A stretch of 64,000 nt of DNA from positions 26,750 to 90,749 of the forward strand of contig CAYHPW010000003.1 in the NCBI GenBank assembly GCA_964358645.1, written 5' to 3'. Made by a program: the position numbers and the translations under genes. How positions within the stretch are numbered: position 1 is the first letter of the stretch; every line of letters begins with the position of its first letter. Of this stretch, positions 17,443 through 25,837 are shown piece by piece. Origin of the DNA: JBBTDV01 sp038042605. GTDB taxonomy: Bacteria > Bdellovibrionota > UBA1018. The notes below the pieces were generated by a model that saw only the letters and a list, made by a program, of their open reading frames with translations, was not told where the DNA came from and ran no database searches.

Positions 17443-20189
17443 TTCATTGGTTCGCCGTGGCAAACCATAGTGCAGGACTTTGTAGCCGGGTCCCATGATC
17501 CTGTTTTGCTTCTGACATCTTTAACGCCGTTAATATGTAGTTCTGGTTTAAGAATAGCGGTGCTGTCAGAATTTACAATGTCACGGTGACAGTTAATGCA
17601 ACTCTTTTTCATGAATGAATGCTTTTTAAAGTTAGAAGAGTGTTTGCCCGTTGCTGGCGGCATAGCGTGGCATGATTCGCATTTTGATTGCGTCCCATCC
17701 ACTTGTGTCCATAGCGGCTTTGTAACTGCACCACCAACGAGCGATCCTCCATGACAATAAGTTGAAGAACAAGTCACGGATGTGCGATCCCATGTGGGAG
17801 TTAATCCACCATTTGTTGCCCTGCCACCGAATGTTAATTCCGCAGGCTCAGCACTGTCCATATGTCCTTGTTCGCCTACCTGTGTGGGAACTACGTGGCA
17901 TTCATTACATGTAACTGGCAAACTAACATGCGCATTCAGATGCGCTTGATGCGCGCCGACTGTAACAAGAGTCGTACTGGTCCCGCCAGTGCGGTCTTTA
18001 GGTGGAGCCGCGTTTTGTTCGCTGCCATGGCAGCTGTTGCAGCTCATGCTGATAACTTCAACTTTTCCATCTATATGTTTTTCAGGATGTGCGATGCTGC
18101 CATCGCCACCGATTGTTTCCGTGTGACATGTCCCGCATTCAAATGAATCAGGATGTGGCGCTGGTGGCGGGTATCCGTGGCACGAGTCACAACCAGCTTG
18201 TGTTCCATCAACCTGTGTCCATGTAGGTTTATTGGCAGAACCACCGTGTAGTGTTCCGCCATGACAATAAGTTGAAGAGCAAGTCGCAGACGTGCGATCC
18301 CACGATGGTGTCAAGCCGCCGGTTGTTGCCCTGCCACCGAATGTTAATTCAGCAGGTGCGCTGTCTATGTGCCCTGGGTCACTTACTTGCCCTGGAACTG
18401 TATGACATTCGCCGCATGCCACTGGCGTAGTTAGCTGCGAACCTAGGTGGGCTTGATGCGCACCGACTGTCACAAGAGTCGTGCTGGTTCCACCACTGCG
18501 GTCTTTCGGTGGAGCTGCGTTTTGTTCGCTGCCATGGCAGCTGTTGCAGCTTTGACTGATGACTTCTACCTTTCCATCTATGTGTTTTTCAGGATGCGCG
18601 ATGGTCCCGTCAGCACCGATTGTTTCCGTGTGACATGTCCCGCATTCAAATGAATCAGGATGCGGCGCTGGTGGCGGGAATCCATGGCACGAGTCACAAC
18701 CAGCTTGTGTTCCATCAACCTGCGTCCACTTTGGTTTGTTGGCAGAACCACCGTGTAGCGTCCCACCATGACAATATGTTGAAGAGCAAGTCTCAGACGT
18801 GCGATCCCACGCGGGTGTCAAGCCGCCTGTTGTTGCCCTGCCACCGAATGTTAATTCAGCAGGTGCGCTATCAACATGGTTTGGTGATCCAACCTGTGAA
18901 GGAACAATATGGCATTCACTACATCTAACTGGTGTAGTTAACTGTGAACCCAAGTGAGCCTGATGCGCACCGACTGTCACAAGAGTCGTGCTGGTTCCAC
19001 CACTGCGGTCTTTCGGTGGAGCTGCGTTTTGTTCGCTGCCATGGCAGCTGTTGCAGCTTTGACTGATGACTTCTACCTTTCCATCTATGTGTTTTTCAGG
19101 ATGCGCGATGGTCCCGTCAGCACCGATTGTTTCCGTGTGACATGTCCCGCATTCAAATGAATCAGGATGCGGCGCTGGTGGCGGGAATCCATGGCACGAG
19201 TCACAACCAGCTTGTGTTCCATCAACCTGCGTCCACTTTGGTTTGTTGGCAGAACCACCGTGTAGCGTCCCACCATGACAATATGTTGAAGAGCAAGTCT
19301 CAGACGTGCGATCCCACGCGGGTGTCAAGCCGCCTGTTGTTGCCCTGCCACCGAATGTTAATTCAGCAGGTGCTTCACCTAGGTGTCCTTGGTCTCCAAC
19401 TTGATTTGGAATTATATGGCACTCACCACATGCAATAGGTGTGGTTAGCTGCGAACCCAAGTGAGCCTGGTGCGCGCCGACTGTCACAAGTGACGTGCTA
19501 GTTTCGCCAGTGCGGTCTTTTGGTGGAGCTGCATTTTGTCCACTGCCGTGGCAGCTATTGCAGCTCTGGTTGATAACTTCAACGCTGCCGTTTATGTGTT
19601 TTTCAGGATGCGCAATGGTTCCGTCAGGGCCCATGGTCTCGGTGTGGCAAGAAGCGCATTCAGAAGAATTTGGGTGAGGTGCTGGAGGCGGGAATCCATG
19701 GCATGAATCACAAGAGGACTGGCTGCCATCCACTTTTGTCCACTGAGGTTTAGTCACCATGCCGCCATTAAGTGTTCCACCATGGCAATAAGTGGAAGCA
19801 CAAGTCGCAGATGTGCGATCCCATACAGGTTCAATGTCATTGTTTTTTGCCAGTGCTCCGAAACTTATTTGAGCGGGGCCGGATCCGAGGTGCCCTTCGT
19901 CTGTAATTTGTGTTGGAACCACATGACAATCGCTACATCCAAGCGGTGATGAAATATTTGAAACAAGATGAGATTGATGTGCACCTACCGACACCAGCGT
20001 GGTACCTGTACCACCACTTGTGTCCCTTGGTGGAGCTGCGTTCTCAGTGCCACCATGACATCCTTTGCATTGGGATAGATTGGGATTTTTCTCACTGGCC
20101 TTCACGCTTTCGCTGTACCGAAGCTTAGCACAACCAGAAAATCCCACTAATAACAGCGTTATAACAAAGCAAACTCTGGTCTTTTTCAT
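17436..20189 (-). CDS. 26-heme-motif repeat lipoprotein cytochrome (CxxxxCH...CxxCH type)
   Basis: 917 residues. The signal peptide ends in the lipobox-like GFSGC, so the protein is probably lipid-anchored at the outer membrane. It consists of five repeats of about 169 residues. Each has four CxxCH sites and one CxxxxCH (CASTYCH or CSSTYCH), in the order CxxCH, CxxCH, Cx4CH, CxxCH, CxxCH. The last repeat diverges and ends with CTMVCH, a Cx3CH motif. In total there are 20 CxxCH, 5 Cx4CH and 1 Cx3CH. This is the domain described from Geobacter sulfurreducens cytochromes. Such proteins are candidates for outer-membrane or extracellular electron transfer. It is first in an operon with a 4-TM protein and the 12-heme cytochrome. 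GGTGGG precedes the ATG. Confidence 0.88.
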   Translation of the reverse strand: MKKTRVCFVITLLLVGFSGCAKLRYSESVKASEKNPNLSQCKGCHGGTENAAPPRDTSGGTGTTLVSVGAHQSHLVSNISSPLGCSDCHVVPTQITDEGHLGSGPAQISFGALAKNNDIEPVWDRTSATCASTYCHGGTLNGGMVTKPQWTKVDGSQSSCDSCHGFPPPAPHPNSSECASCHTETMGPDGTIAHPEKHINGSVEVINQSCNSCHGSGQNAAPPKDRTGETSTSLVTVGAHQAHLGSQLTTPIACGECHIIPNQVGDQGHLGEAPAELTFGGRATTGGLTPAWDRTSETCSSTYCHGGTLHGGSANKPKWTQVDGTQAGCDSCHGFPPPAPHPDSFECGTCHTETIGADGTIAHPEKHIDGKVEVISQSCNSCHGSEQNAAPPKDRSGGTSTTLVTVGAHQAHLGSQLTTPVRCSECHIVPSQVGSPNHVDSAPAELTFGGRATTGGLTPAWDRTSETCSSTYCHGGTLHGGSANKPKWTQVDGTQAGCDSCHGFPPPAPHPDSFECGTCHTETIGADGTIAHPEKHIDGKVEVISQSCNSCHGSEQNAAPPKDRSGGTSTTLVTVGAHQAHLGSQLTTPVACGECHTVPGQVSDPGHIDSAPAELTFGGRATTGGLTPSWDRTSATCSSTYCHGGTLHGGSANKPTWTQVDGTQAGCDSCHGYPPPAPHPDSFECGTCHTETIGGDGSIAHPEKHIDGKVEVISMSCNSCHGSEQNAAPPKDRTGGTSTTLVTVGAHQAHLNAHVSLPVTCNECHVVPTQVGEQGHMDSAEPAELTFGGRATNGGLTPTWDRTSVTCSSTYCHGGSLVGGAVTKPLWTQVDGTQSKCESCHAMPPATGKHSSNFKKHSFMKKSCINCHRDIVNSDSTAILKPELHINGVKDVRSKTGSWDPATKSCTMVCHGEPMKW
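18454..19373. repeat. 507-bp tandem repeat inside the 26-heme gene, with 413 bp identical
   Basis: By direct comparison, bases 18454-18866 match 18961-19373 without a visible difference, at an offset of exactly 507 bases (169 codons). Flanking repeat units at about 17.9-18.4 kb and 19.4-19.9 kb are recognisably related but diverged. The homogeneity indicates recent duplication or gene conversion, and is also a place where assemblies can collapse or expand. Confidence 0.85.
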
Positions 20190-20459
20190 ATTATGCCCAC
20201 CGATTTGTGACCATACTATACTAGTTAGTTAACGTTGCTGTTTCGGTGTTGCTGTTACCGGCTCGCACATTCTCATATCATGGTAATTTTGTCAAGATAT
20301 GCATTATTTGGAAATTTTTAAAGCGGTACCACTCTGATACCTGTTTTTCGAAACAGTCCCTACTTGTCACCACTCTTTACCTGAACGACATAATCAATCA
20401 TCGGGTAATTAATTTTATGAAGTCACATGCTTAGAGTTATTTTTTATATCCAAGACTGC
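20190..20459. other. Non-coding upstream region of the sigma54-driven gene
   Basis: I see no gene here. It holds the 5' region of the minus-strand cytochrome operon and, at 20341-20356, the perfect inverted repeat CTGTTT-TTCG-AAACAG. That hairpin lies about 104 bases upstream of the sigma54 promoter at 20460, a normal distance for an enhancer-binding-protein site, so it is a candidate activator site (inference). Confidence 0.35.
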
Positions 20460-20475
20460 TGGCACTCTCGTTGCT
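20460..20475 (+). promoter_or_regulatory. Sigma54 (-24/-12) promoter
   Basis: TGGCACTCTCGTTGCT fits the sigma54 consensus TGGCAC-N5-TTGC(A/T) exactly at the -24 and -12 elements. Transcription would start near 20485, about 40 bases before the gene at 20527, which has its own AAGGGGGT ribosome site. The NtrC-type regulator at 8116-9528 is a candidate activator. Confidence 0.8.
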
Positions 20476-20526
20476 GGATCACGTTTTATTAATTCTATTT
20501 AACGTTCTTACTCTAAGGGGGTAAAA

Positions 20527-20994
20527 ATGAAATTATTCGGAATCATCTGTTTGTTAATCATGCTTCCAGTGTGGCCTCTTGTAATAGCTTACGCAGATCA
20601 TGGAGATGCGGATCCTTCTTCACGCTTGCGTGCTGAAGCTCGAGAGTTGAATGAGATCGTCCAACAAAGCTGGCTCAGATATCAAGTGAAAGCTTCTGTC
20701 CAAAGATTCGCGACACAAGCGGAAAAGGCAGGGCTTTGCGCCGGTGGTTCAGGAGGGCTTCCTGGTGAGCCTGGAGATAATATTCTTGGCAACGAATCCA
20801 GTGAGATTATTAAGCCACTCGATCATAGTGACGGGAATTGCATATACGAGATCCAGATGCTTCGCAACGTTTGGGTCGATGTGGAAAGGTATCTCTACGA
20901 TACTACTTACGACTTTCCGCATGTCTACAGACAATATGTACAAACTCGTCAGGCACTGCGTGACTTTCTGGCTGTAAACAGAGGCAGGCTCTAA
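20527..20994 (+). CDS. Secreted protein of unknown function, sigma54-controlled
   Basis: 155 residues beginning with a clear signal peptide (MKLFGIICLLIMLPVWPLV, cleavage near AYA). The mature part is mostly charged and likely helical (RLRAEARELNEIVQQSWLRY), with two cysteines, in CAGGSGG and in NCIYE, that could form a disulfide. I do not recognise a family. The upstream -24/-12 promoter indicates that its expression depends on sigma54 and an activator, so it answers a specific signal. No operon partner is obvious; the next gene begins 158 bases on. Confidence 0.7.
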   Translation: MKLFGIICLLIMLPVWPLVIAYADHGDADPSSRLRAEARELNEIVQQSWLRYQVKASVQRFATQAEKAGLCAGGSGGLPGEPGDNILGNESSEIIKPLDHSDGNCIYEIQMLRNVWVDVERYLYDTTYDFPHVYRQYVQTRQALRDFLAVNRGRL

Positions 20995-21152
20995 ATAGGC
21001 TGCTTTGGAAAAAGTAGTGTCGGTTCTTGCGTGGTTTTAAGTGCGCAGGATCGTCCACTGCAGGTAGATGTCCTTTTATTCTTGCCAGGGACACTGCCTC
21101 TTAATGAAGGGCAAGAAACAATAACAAGAAACAATAAGGAGATAACTTTGTT

Positions 21153-21683
21153 ATGAAAACCATAACCACAGCAATGATCATGTTCTCCGCCTTGACGTTC
21201 AACGTTTCGGCAAGTGAACTCGATCCTGTAATCGATCAAGTCCCTCAAGGCTTGATCGTCCGCTTTAGCGCAGACGGCAAGCGTGAGGTGTTCAAGGCGA
21301 ATCTTTCAAACGGCATCGTTGACAGCGATGCTACCGCCGTTGAAGCAATCACCGACAACATAAAGCCAGATAACAAGATAGAGAGTGTCACTCCAGGAAC
21401 TGAGCTGGATAACGTTACATCGAATGAGTCTTGGCACTGGTTCTGGAATACGGTTAGCTACTTAACCGGTGGATATGGTGGGTACTACAACTATAGCTAT
21501 AACTGTGGAGGAAGCAGTTACAACTACTACCCATCGCATAGCTATTACTCGGGAGGGTATAATTACAACTATTATTACACTCCCACCCATTACGGTTACC
21601 GCACAGGCTACAGCCATCAAGACAGGTGGGGCTATCACTATGGCAGCCGCTACGGCTGGCATGGCGGCAGAGGACGTTATTGA
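21153..21683 (+). CDS. Secreted Tyr/Gly-rich low-complexity protein
   Basis: 176 residues with a signal peptide ending near VSAS. The N-terminal half (to about residue 90) is an ordinary acidic region. The C-terminal half is dominated by Tyr, Gly, His and Asn, for example GGYGGYYNYSYN and YYSGGYNYNYYY, ending in HGGRGRY. This composition recalls secreted adhesive or self-assembling low-complexity proteins, but no family is assigned. GGAG lies about 11 bases before the ATG. A strong terminator follows and separates it from the protease gene. Confidence 0.65.
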   Translation: MKTITTAMIMFSALTFNVSASELDPVIDQVPQGLIVRFSADGKREVFKANLSNGIVDSDATAVEAITDNIKPDNKIESVTPGTELDNVTSNESWHWFWNTVSYLTGGYGGYYNYSYNCGGSSYNYYPSHSYYSGGYNYNYYYTPTHYGYRTGYSHQDRWGYHYGSRYGWHGGRGRY

Positions 21684-21703
21684 TTAGTGTCTAGTTGAAT
21701 GTT

Positions 21704-21762
21704 CTTCCCTGGGGCCGCCAGATGTTACTGTGCATGCGGCTCCAGGGGGGAAGGTATTTTTT
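21704..21762 (+). terminator. Rho-independent terminator
   Basis: CTTCCCTGGGGCCGC and GCGGCTCCAGGGGGGAAG form a long GC-rich hairpin (one mismatch and a small bulge), followed by GTATTTTTT. It terminates the transcript of the Tyr-rich protein before the protease gene. Confidence 0.75.
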
Positions 21763-21781
21763 AGAAAAGGGGAACTTTAAC

Positions 21782-23350
21782 ATGAAAAAATTAGCGCTAT
21801 TCATCTTGGTTGTTGTTTCACAGCTTTCAACGCATGCCCTTGCTTCTAATGAAGTCATAGGTCGTGAAGTACTTCGGCAAAAACTCGGTCTTCAGGCTTA
21901 TGGTTCCCCTGCGCATCTGAAAGATGTCAAGGTTGCTGTACTCGACAATGGCTTTGACGGCTATGTGCCTGACAAGGGCCTGCTTCCACAGAGCGCGGAA
22001 CTCGTCAATCTCACTAAAATCGGTGCTGCTCCGACTACTCATGGCCTTGGCATGGCGCAGATCATTTGGGCTTTGACTGGCAAGGGCCCGGACGGCCCAA
22101 AATTCTATCTAATCAACACGAACGGTTTTTCCAATCTGAAAGCTGCGGTTCAATTCGTGATCGATAATAAAATCGAGATAGTTCTTTACAGCCAGGTATG
22201 GCCTTTTGGTGGGAATTTCGACGGAACCGGTTTCATCAACGCTTTGGTAACACAAGCGGTACAATCAGGCTCAATATGGATCAACGCTGCTGGAAACAAT
22301 GGTGGAATGGTTTATAACGGCGTTGTTGAAAAACAAAAAGATGTCAGGACGCAGTTGCTAGCCTTCAACGGACGGGATCATCTTAGATTTGAAAACAAGT
22401 TTGATGAAAATCAGGTCACCGTAACGTTGAGCTGGACTGACTTCCAAGAAAGCGAGAATTACAATACAGCCAAGGATTTGGATTTATTCGTGTACGATCA
22501 GTCAGGGAAGTTGGTGAGTTCTTCTGAACTAATCCAAAGAGGTGAAGCACCCGCCAACGGTGATACCAAGCTTTCAAGCCATGCCAGAGAGAATATTGCG
22601 GTTCAGCTCGATCGTGGCAGCTATCAAATCAAGATCAAGGTGAATTCAAATAATTTCACGCAAACCGACCGCTTCCGCGTGCTTCTAAAGGCGGAAAAAG
22701 AAATTATATTTACGGATCATACAAAAGGCGGAGAGATCATGCCGCCAGCCGACAATCCATTGGCTATCACTGTTGGTGAAAATATAGATCCATCTGCCAC
22801 AGGTCCAACGGCCGATGGGAGAACGAAGCCAGACATACTGATAGCGGATTCAAGAATTACTTTCACAAACGGTGGTCAATACAACGGTTCCTCCACGGCG
22901 GCAGCGATGTTAGCTGGCGCGGTTAGCGTGATGAAGGCACAGGAGGCTGGATTCCAGGCGTCTAAACTTCAATCTTACGTAAATCGCTTGAGGGAGCCTG
23001 GGGTGAGCAATACAGATCTTTCTCTCCCAGCTGTTAATCCAATAGATCCCACATTATTAAGATTGATCCCGCCTGGGGGTAAGCTCATGATCCACAAACT
23101 TAACAGGCACTATGTCATATTGACCCCGGAGGATCCTTTTGAGTTATCCGGACCAAAATCTGCTGGGATCACCCAAGTCATGCCGGATGATATCCTAGTC
23201 TACGAACCACATAGCGCTCGCTGGTATGTTATCCCAAAGAGTCTGGACCATAAGGTCCAAATGCCGCTCATTGAATTTAGGATGGGTACGCCTGGTACGG
23301 GGATCTGGCGCACTCCGACGCCTACAGAACTAAGAGCGATGATTGGTTAA
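21782..23350 (+). CDS. Subtilisin-like serine protease (peptidase S8), secreted
   Basis: ATG 21782 is chosen because AAAAGGGG lies nine bases upstream and the product starts with a signal peptide, MKKLALFILVVVSQLSTHALA. The 522-residue protein has the S8 catalytic elements: Asp55 in VAVLDNGFDG, His87 in TTHGLGMAQ, the oxyanion Asn in WINAAGNNGG, and the catalytic Ser in YNGSSTAAAM near residue 374. A beta-rich segment of about 100 residues between the Asn and Ser motifs (VTVTLSWTDF to RFRVLLKA) resembles the jelly-roll insert of KP-43-like subtilases. The spacing is compact and no long propeptide is evident. It may process the neighbouring secreted proteins, but nothing in the sequence proves that. 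Confidence 0.85.
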   Translation: MKKLALFILVVVSQLSTHALASNEVIGREVLRQKLGLQAYGSPAHLKDVKVAVLDNGFDGYVPDKGLLPQSAELVNLTKIGAAPTTHGLGMAQIIWALTGKGPDGPKFYLINTNGFSNLKAAVQFVIDNKIEIVLYSQVWPFGGNFDGTGFINALVTQAVQSGSIWINAAGNNGGMVYNGVVEKQKDVRTQLLAFNGRDHLRFENKFDENQVTVTLSWTDFQESENYNTAKDLDLFVYDQSGKLVSSSELIQRGEAPANGDTKLSSHARENIAVQLDRGSYQIKIKVNSNNFTQTDRFRVLLKAEKEIIFTDHTKGGEIMPPADNPLAITVGENIDPSATGPTADGRTKPDILIADSRITFTNGGQYNGSSTAAAMLAGAVSVMKAQEAGFQASKLQSYVNRLREPGVSNTDLSLPAVNPIDPTLLRLIPPGGKLMIHKLNRHYVILTPEDPFELSGPKSAGITQVMPDDILVYEPHSARWYVIPKSLDHKVQMPLIEFRMGTPGTGIWRTPTPTELRAMIG

Positions 23351-23385
23351 TAACCGGGAATGTAGGTTTATAATTCAACAATGCT

Positions 23386-23776
23386 TTACATCGGCTTCAA
23401 AACAGCCACATATGAGAAGGGCTGTTTGCGCGGATGTGCTGGGAGGTTCCAGCTTATAACTATTTTCTCTAAGCATTGTTGAACGTCTTCCCCTGCGTCC
23501 GGGCTTAGAGTAACTCCTTTCGTGGATCCGGCGCCATCCCACTGCGCGAGGAACTTGATTTGTGAAGAACCCAGTGAAGGATTTTTGAGAAGACAGTTTG
23601 CCATATCCACGCGGCTATTTAGCAACTTTCGCTCTATTGCTCCGAAATTATAGTTCCCCGTAATATCCTGTGTTTGCTTATGTACATGGTGTTTCAGTCA
23701 GTGTGGTTTCAGCAAACACATTTGCGGGGCCGAGTGCGCAGCATAGAAAAATGATTACAGAATACTCTTGCTTCAT
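23386..23776 (-). pseudogene. AgmX/PglI-type C-terminal-domain protein, frameshifted
   Basis: From ATG 23774-23776 the minus strand encodes a signal peptide (MKQEYSVIIFLCCALG, cleavage near VFA) but this frame stops after about 32 residues. The next frame continues as HKQTQDITGNYNFGAIER and then 79 residues ending FSYVAVLKPM. That part has the C-terminal AgmX/TonB-like pattern: a cysteine in MANCLLKNP, a second in VQQCLEKIVISWNLPAH. The total of 391 bases is one more than a multiple of three, so a single indel near CTGACTGAAACACC would restore one protein of about 130 residues. Either the gene is broken or there is a sequencing error. The domain is typical of gliding-motility and polysaccharide-transport proteins in deltaproteobacteria. 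Confidence 0.6.
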
Positions 23777-23911
23777 AACGGTATATTTCATATTTAATAC
23801 AGCACGTCATAACATTAGTTACATTTAAATAAAAGCAATAGAAATAACCTGGCTTAAAATAATAAAGATCATTTGCCTATTACTACCTATTAGAATAGAC
23901 ATCCCTACGTT

Positions 23912-25837
23912 ATGAAAACAAATTTTACCCGATTGTCCGTGTTAGGGGTGTTAGTAATCTTTTTGCTTGGGATCGGCAGGTGCGGCGATGCCCCGCAGGA
24001 ACCCGGCAATAGCGTTGTAAACGCAGATGATGGTTACAGGCATATAACGATCCTTCAGACCAATGATATACATGGAGCGGTTGAGCCAACGGTTGCTAAA
24101 GACGGCGGGTTTGTTGGCGGGATGGCGGTTTTTGGCGGCATCGTAAAGTCTATACGCGAAGGGCTTGAGGCGCGCTACGGCGCGCGCGCGGGCGTGCTTG
24201 TAGTCGATGGCGGCGATCAGTTCCAAGGAACCCTGATCAGTAATTTCAATGAAGGCCAGCTTGTATTTACAACGATGAACCAAGTCGGATACGACGCGGT
24301 TGTCCCGGGCAATCACGACTATGATTTCGGCCCGATAGGTTGGCTTGATGATCGAGTGACCCAGCAGACTGTTGATAAAAATCCGCGAGGGGCTCTACTT
24401 CGGCTCGCACAGCAGGCTAAGTTCCCGCTTCTGTCAGCGAATACGTATTTGAAGGAAAGCCTGGTTGACGAGATTGGCAACAAGGTAGAGGTCAGTGGAT
24501 CAGGATGTAAGCCAGTTGCTCAACTCACTGGAGAGACCAGAGGAATAGTCTGGGGAGCTGCGAAGAGGCCTGATTTTCTAAATGCCTTTACGATAAAAAA
24601 TGTAGCCGGTGCGAGAGTGGCGCTTGTTGGCCTGGATAACGTCAATACTCCTAAGACGACAACAGAAGTGAACGTGTCCGACCTTTGCTTCAGGGATGAG
24701 GTGGAAACCTTTCTTGAACTTAGGTCATCACTTGATGGGTTAGCGGATGTCTTCGTTCTCATCTTACATAACGGGAATACAGATAAAGAATTTCCTGTAA
24801 CCAAGCTTGTTGAGGCGCTTTACGATGCTTCATCGACGAGGTCATTTCGCGGCAATGCGGTTGATGCTGTGGTGGCAGGGCACACGCATTTCATAAACCG
24901 CGTGGAAGTTGGTGGTGTTCCGGTAATACAATCAAGCGCGAACGGCAAGATGTTTGGCAGGATTGATCTTGTATGGAACAGCAAACTCGGCGTAGTTGAG
25001 CGTGATAAGACGAAGTACTACGCTGGAGTCCAGATGTTATTGGATAAATGCGATGCTCCTGGCGCTGATTTCTGCAGTGTATCGCAGCAGGGTGTGGCTT
25101 ATGAGAATATCCCGCTTGTGCCTGATGCCGGTATTTCAGGACAGATCGCCACGGCAAGGCTTGATATCGCTCCTCTTGCTGGCAAACGGCTGGCGTCCGC
25201 AAAGGTCTTGATCAGTTCTGATCGCATACGAGAAAGCCCGCTGGCGAATATCATGTCGGATGCATTAAGAGCTGTTGCTGGGACCGAGATTGCGATCATA
25301 AATACCGGTGGTATTCGTGCGCCTCTTAAAGCCGGTGATATCACATATGAGAATTTCTTCAGGGTGTTTCCGTTTAATAATAGAGGTGTAAAAATAGGAC
25401 CGATGAGCGCACAGAAGCTTATAGGGTTACTAGAGCATTCAGCGCGTACCTGTGGAGCATATGGTGCACTCATGCAAAGCGGATTGAAGGCTGAATTTGA
25501 GCGCGACTGCAAAGCTTCAGCGGCTCAGGGCACTGCCGGCAATGAAGCCGGTCTTGAGCTTGGAGTAGATTCCAAGGCGAGACTTCTCAAGGTTGTGACT
25601 TTGTCGGGTGTAGTGCTGTTAGATGTTAATGCTGGGGTGATGCCGCCCGAGGACCTTTCATTTACGGTGGCGACCATTGATTTTTTGACCAGTGGTGGTT
25701 CTGGCTATGACGGATTTTTAGGGGTGCCACTTATTGAGGACATAGGGATCATGCGAGAAAGTCTTGCTGATTATTTTTTCATGAATCAACCTGTTTTTGA
25801 TGCGGTCATTGATGGTAGGTGGCGTGAGCGGCGCTGA
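23912..25837 (+). CDS. 5'-nucleotidase / UshA-family metallophosphoesterase
   Basis: 641 residues with an N-terminal hydrophobic signal. The calcineurin-type domain has ILQTNDIHGAVEP, VVDGGDQFQGT, PGNHDYDFG and VAGHTHFINR, the usual metal ligands. The C-terminal nucleotidase domain has INTGGIRAPLKAGDITYENF and the late SGYDGF loop. The enzymes hydrolyse nucleotides or UDP-sugars in the periplasm. The residue before the possible lipobox cysteine (GIGRC) is Arg, so lipidation is uncertain. A paralogue lies on the other strand at 29041-30966. The end overlaps the convergent pseudouridine synthase gene by 32 bases. Confidence 0.9.
   Translation: MKTNFTRLSVLGVLVIFLLGIGRCGDAPQEPGNSVVNADDGYRHITILQTNDIHGAVEPTVAKDGGFVGGMAVFGGIVKSIREGLEARYGARAGVLVVDGGDQFQGTLISNFNEGQLVFTTMNQVGYDAVVPGNHDYDFGPIGWLDDRVTQQTVDKNPRGALLRLAQQAKFPLLSANTYLKESLVDEIGNKVEVSGSGCKPVAQLTGETRGIVWGAAKRPDFLNAFTIKNVAGARVALVGLDNVNTPKTTTEVNVSDLCFRDEVETFLELRSSLDGLADVFVLILHNGNTDKEFPVTKLVEALYDASSTRSFRGNAVDAVVAGHTHFINRVEVGGVPVIQSSANGKMFGRIDLVWNSKLGVVERDKTKYYAGVQMLLDKCDAPGADFCSVSQQGVAYENIPLVPDAGISGQIATARLDIAPLAGKRLASAKVLISSDRIRESPLANIMSDALRAVAGTEIAIINTGGIRAPLKAGDITYENFFRVFPFNNRGVKIGPMSAQKLIGLLEHSARTCGAYGALMQSGLKAEFERDCKASAAQGTAGNEAGLELGVDSKARLLKVVTLSGVVLLDVNAGVMPPEDLSFTVATIDFLTSGGSGYDGFLGVPLIEDIGIMRESLADYFFMNQPVFDAVIDGRWRERR

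Noticed and set aside
18447..19160. Identical plus-strand open frames inside the 26-heme gene
   Set aside because: They are antisense shadows that recur because the coding repeat is duplicated; the minus-strand frame carries all the heme motifs.
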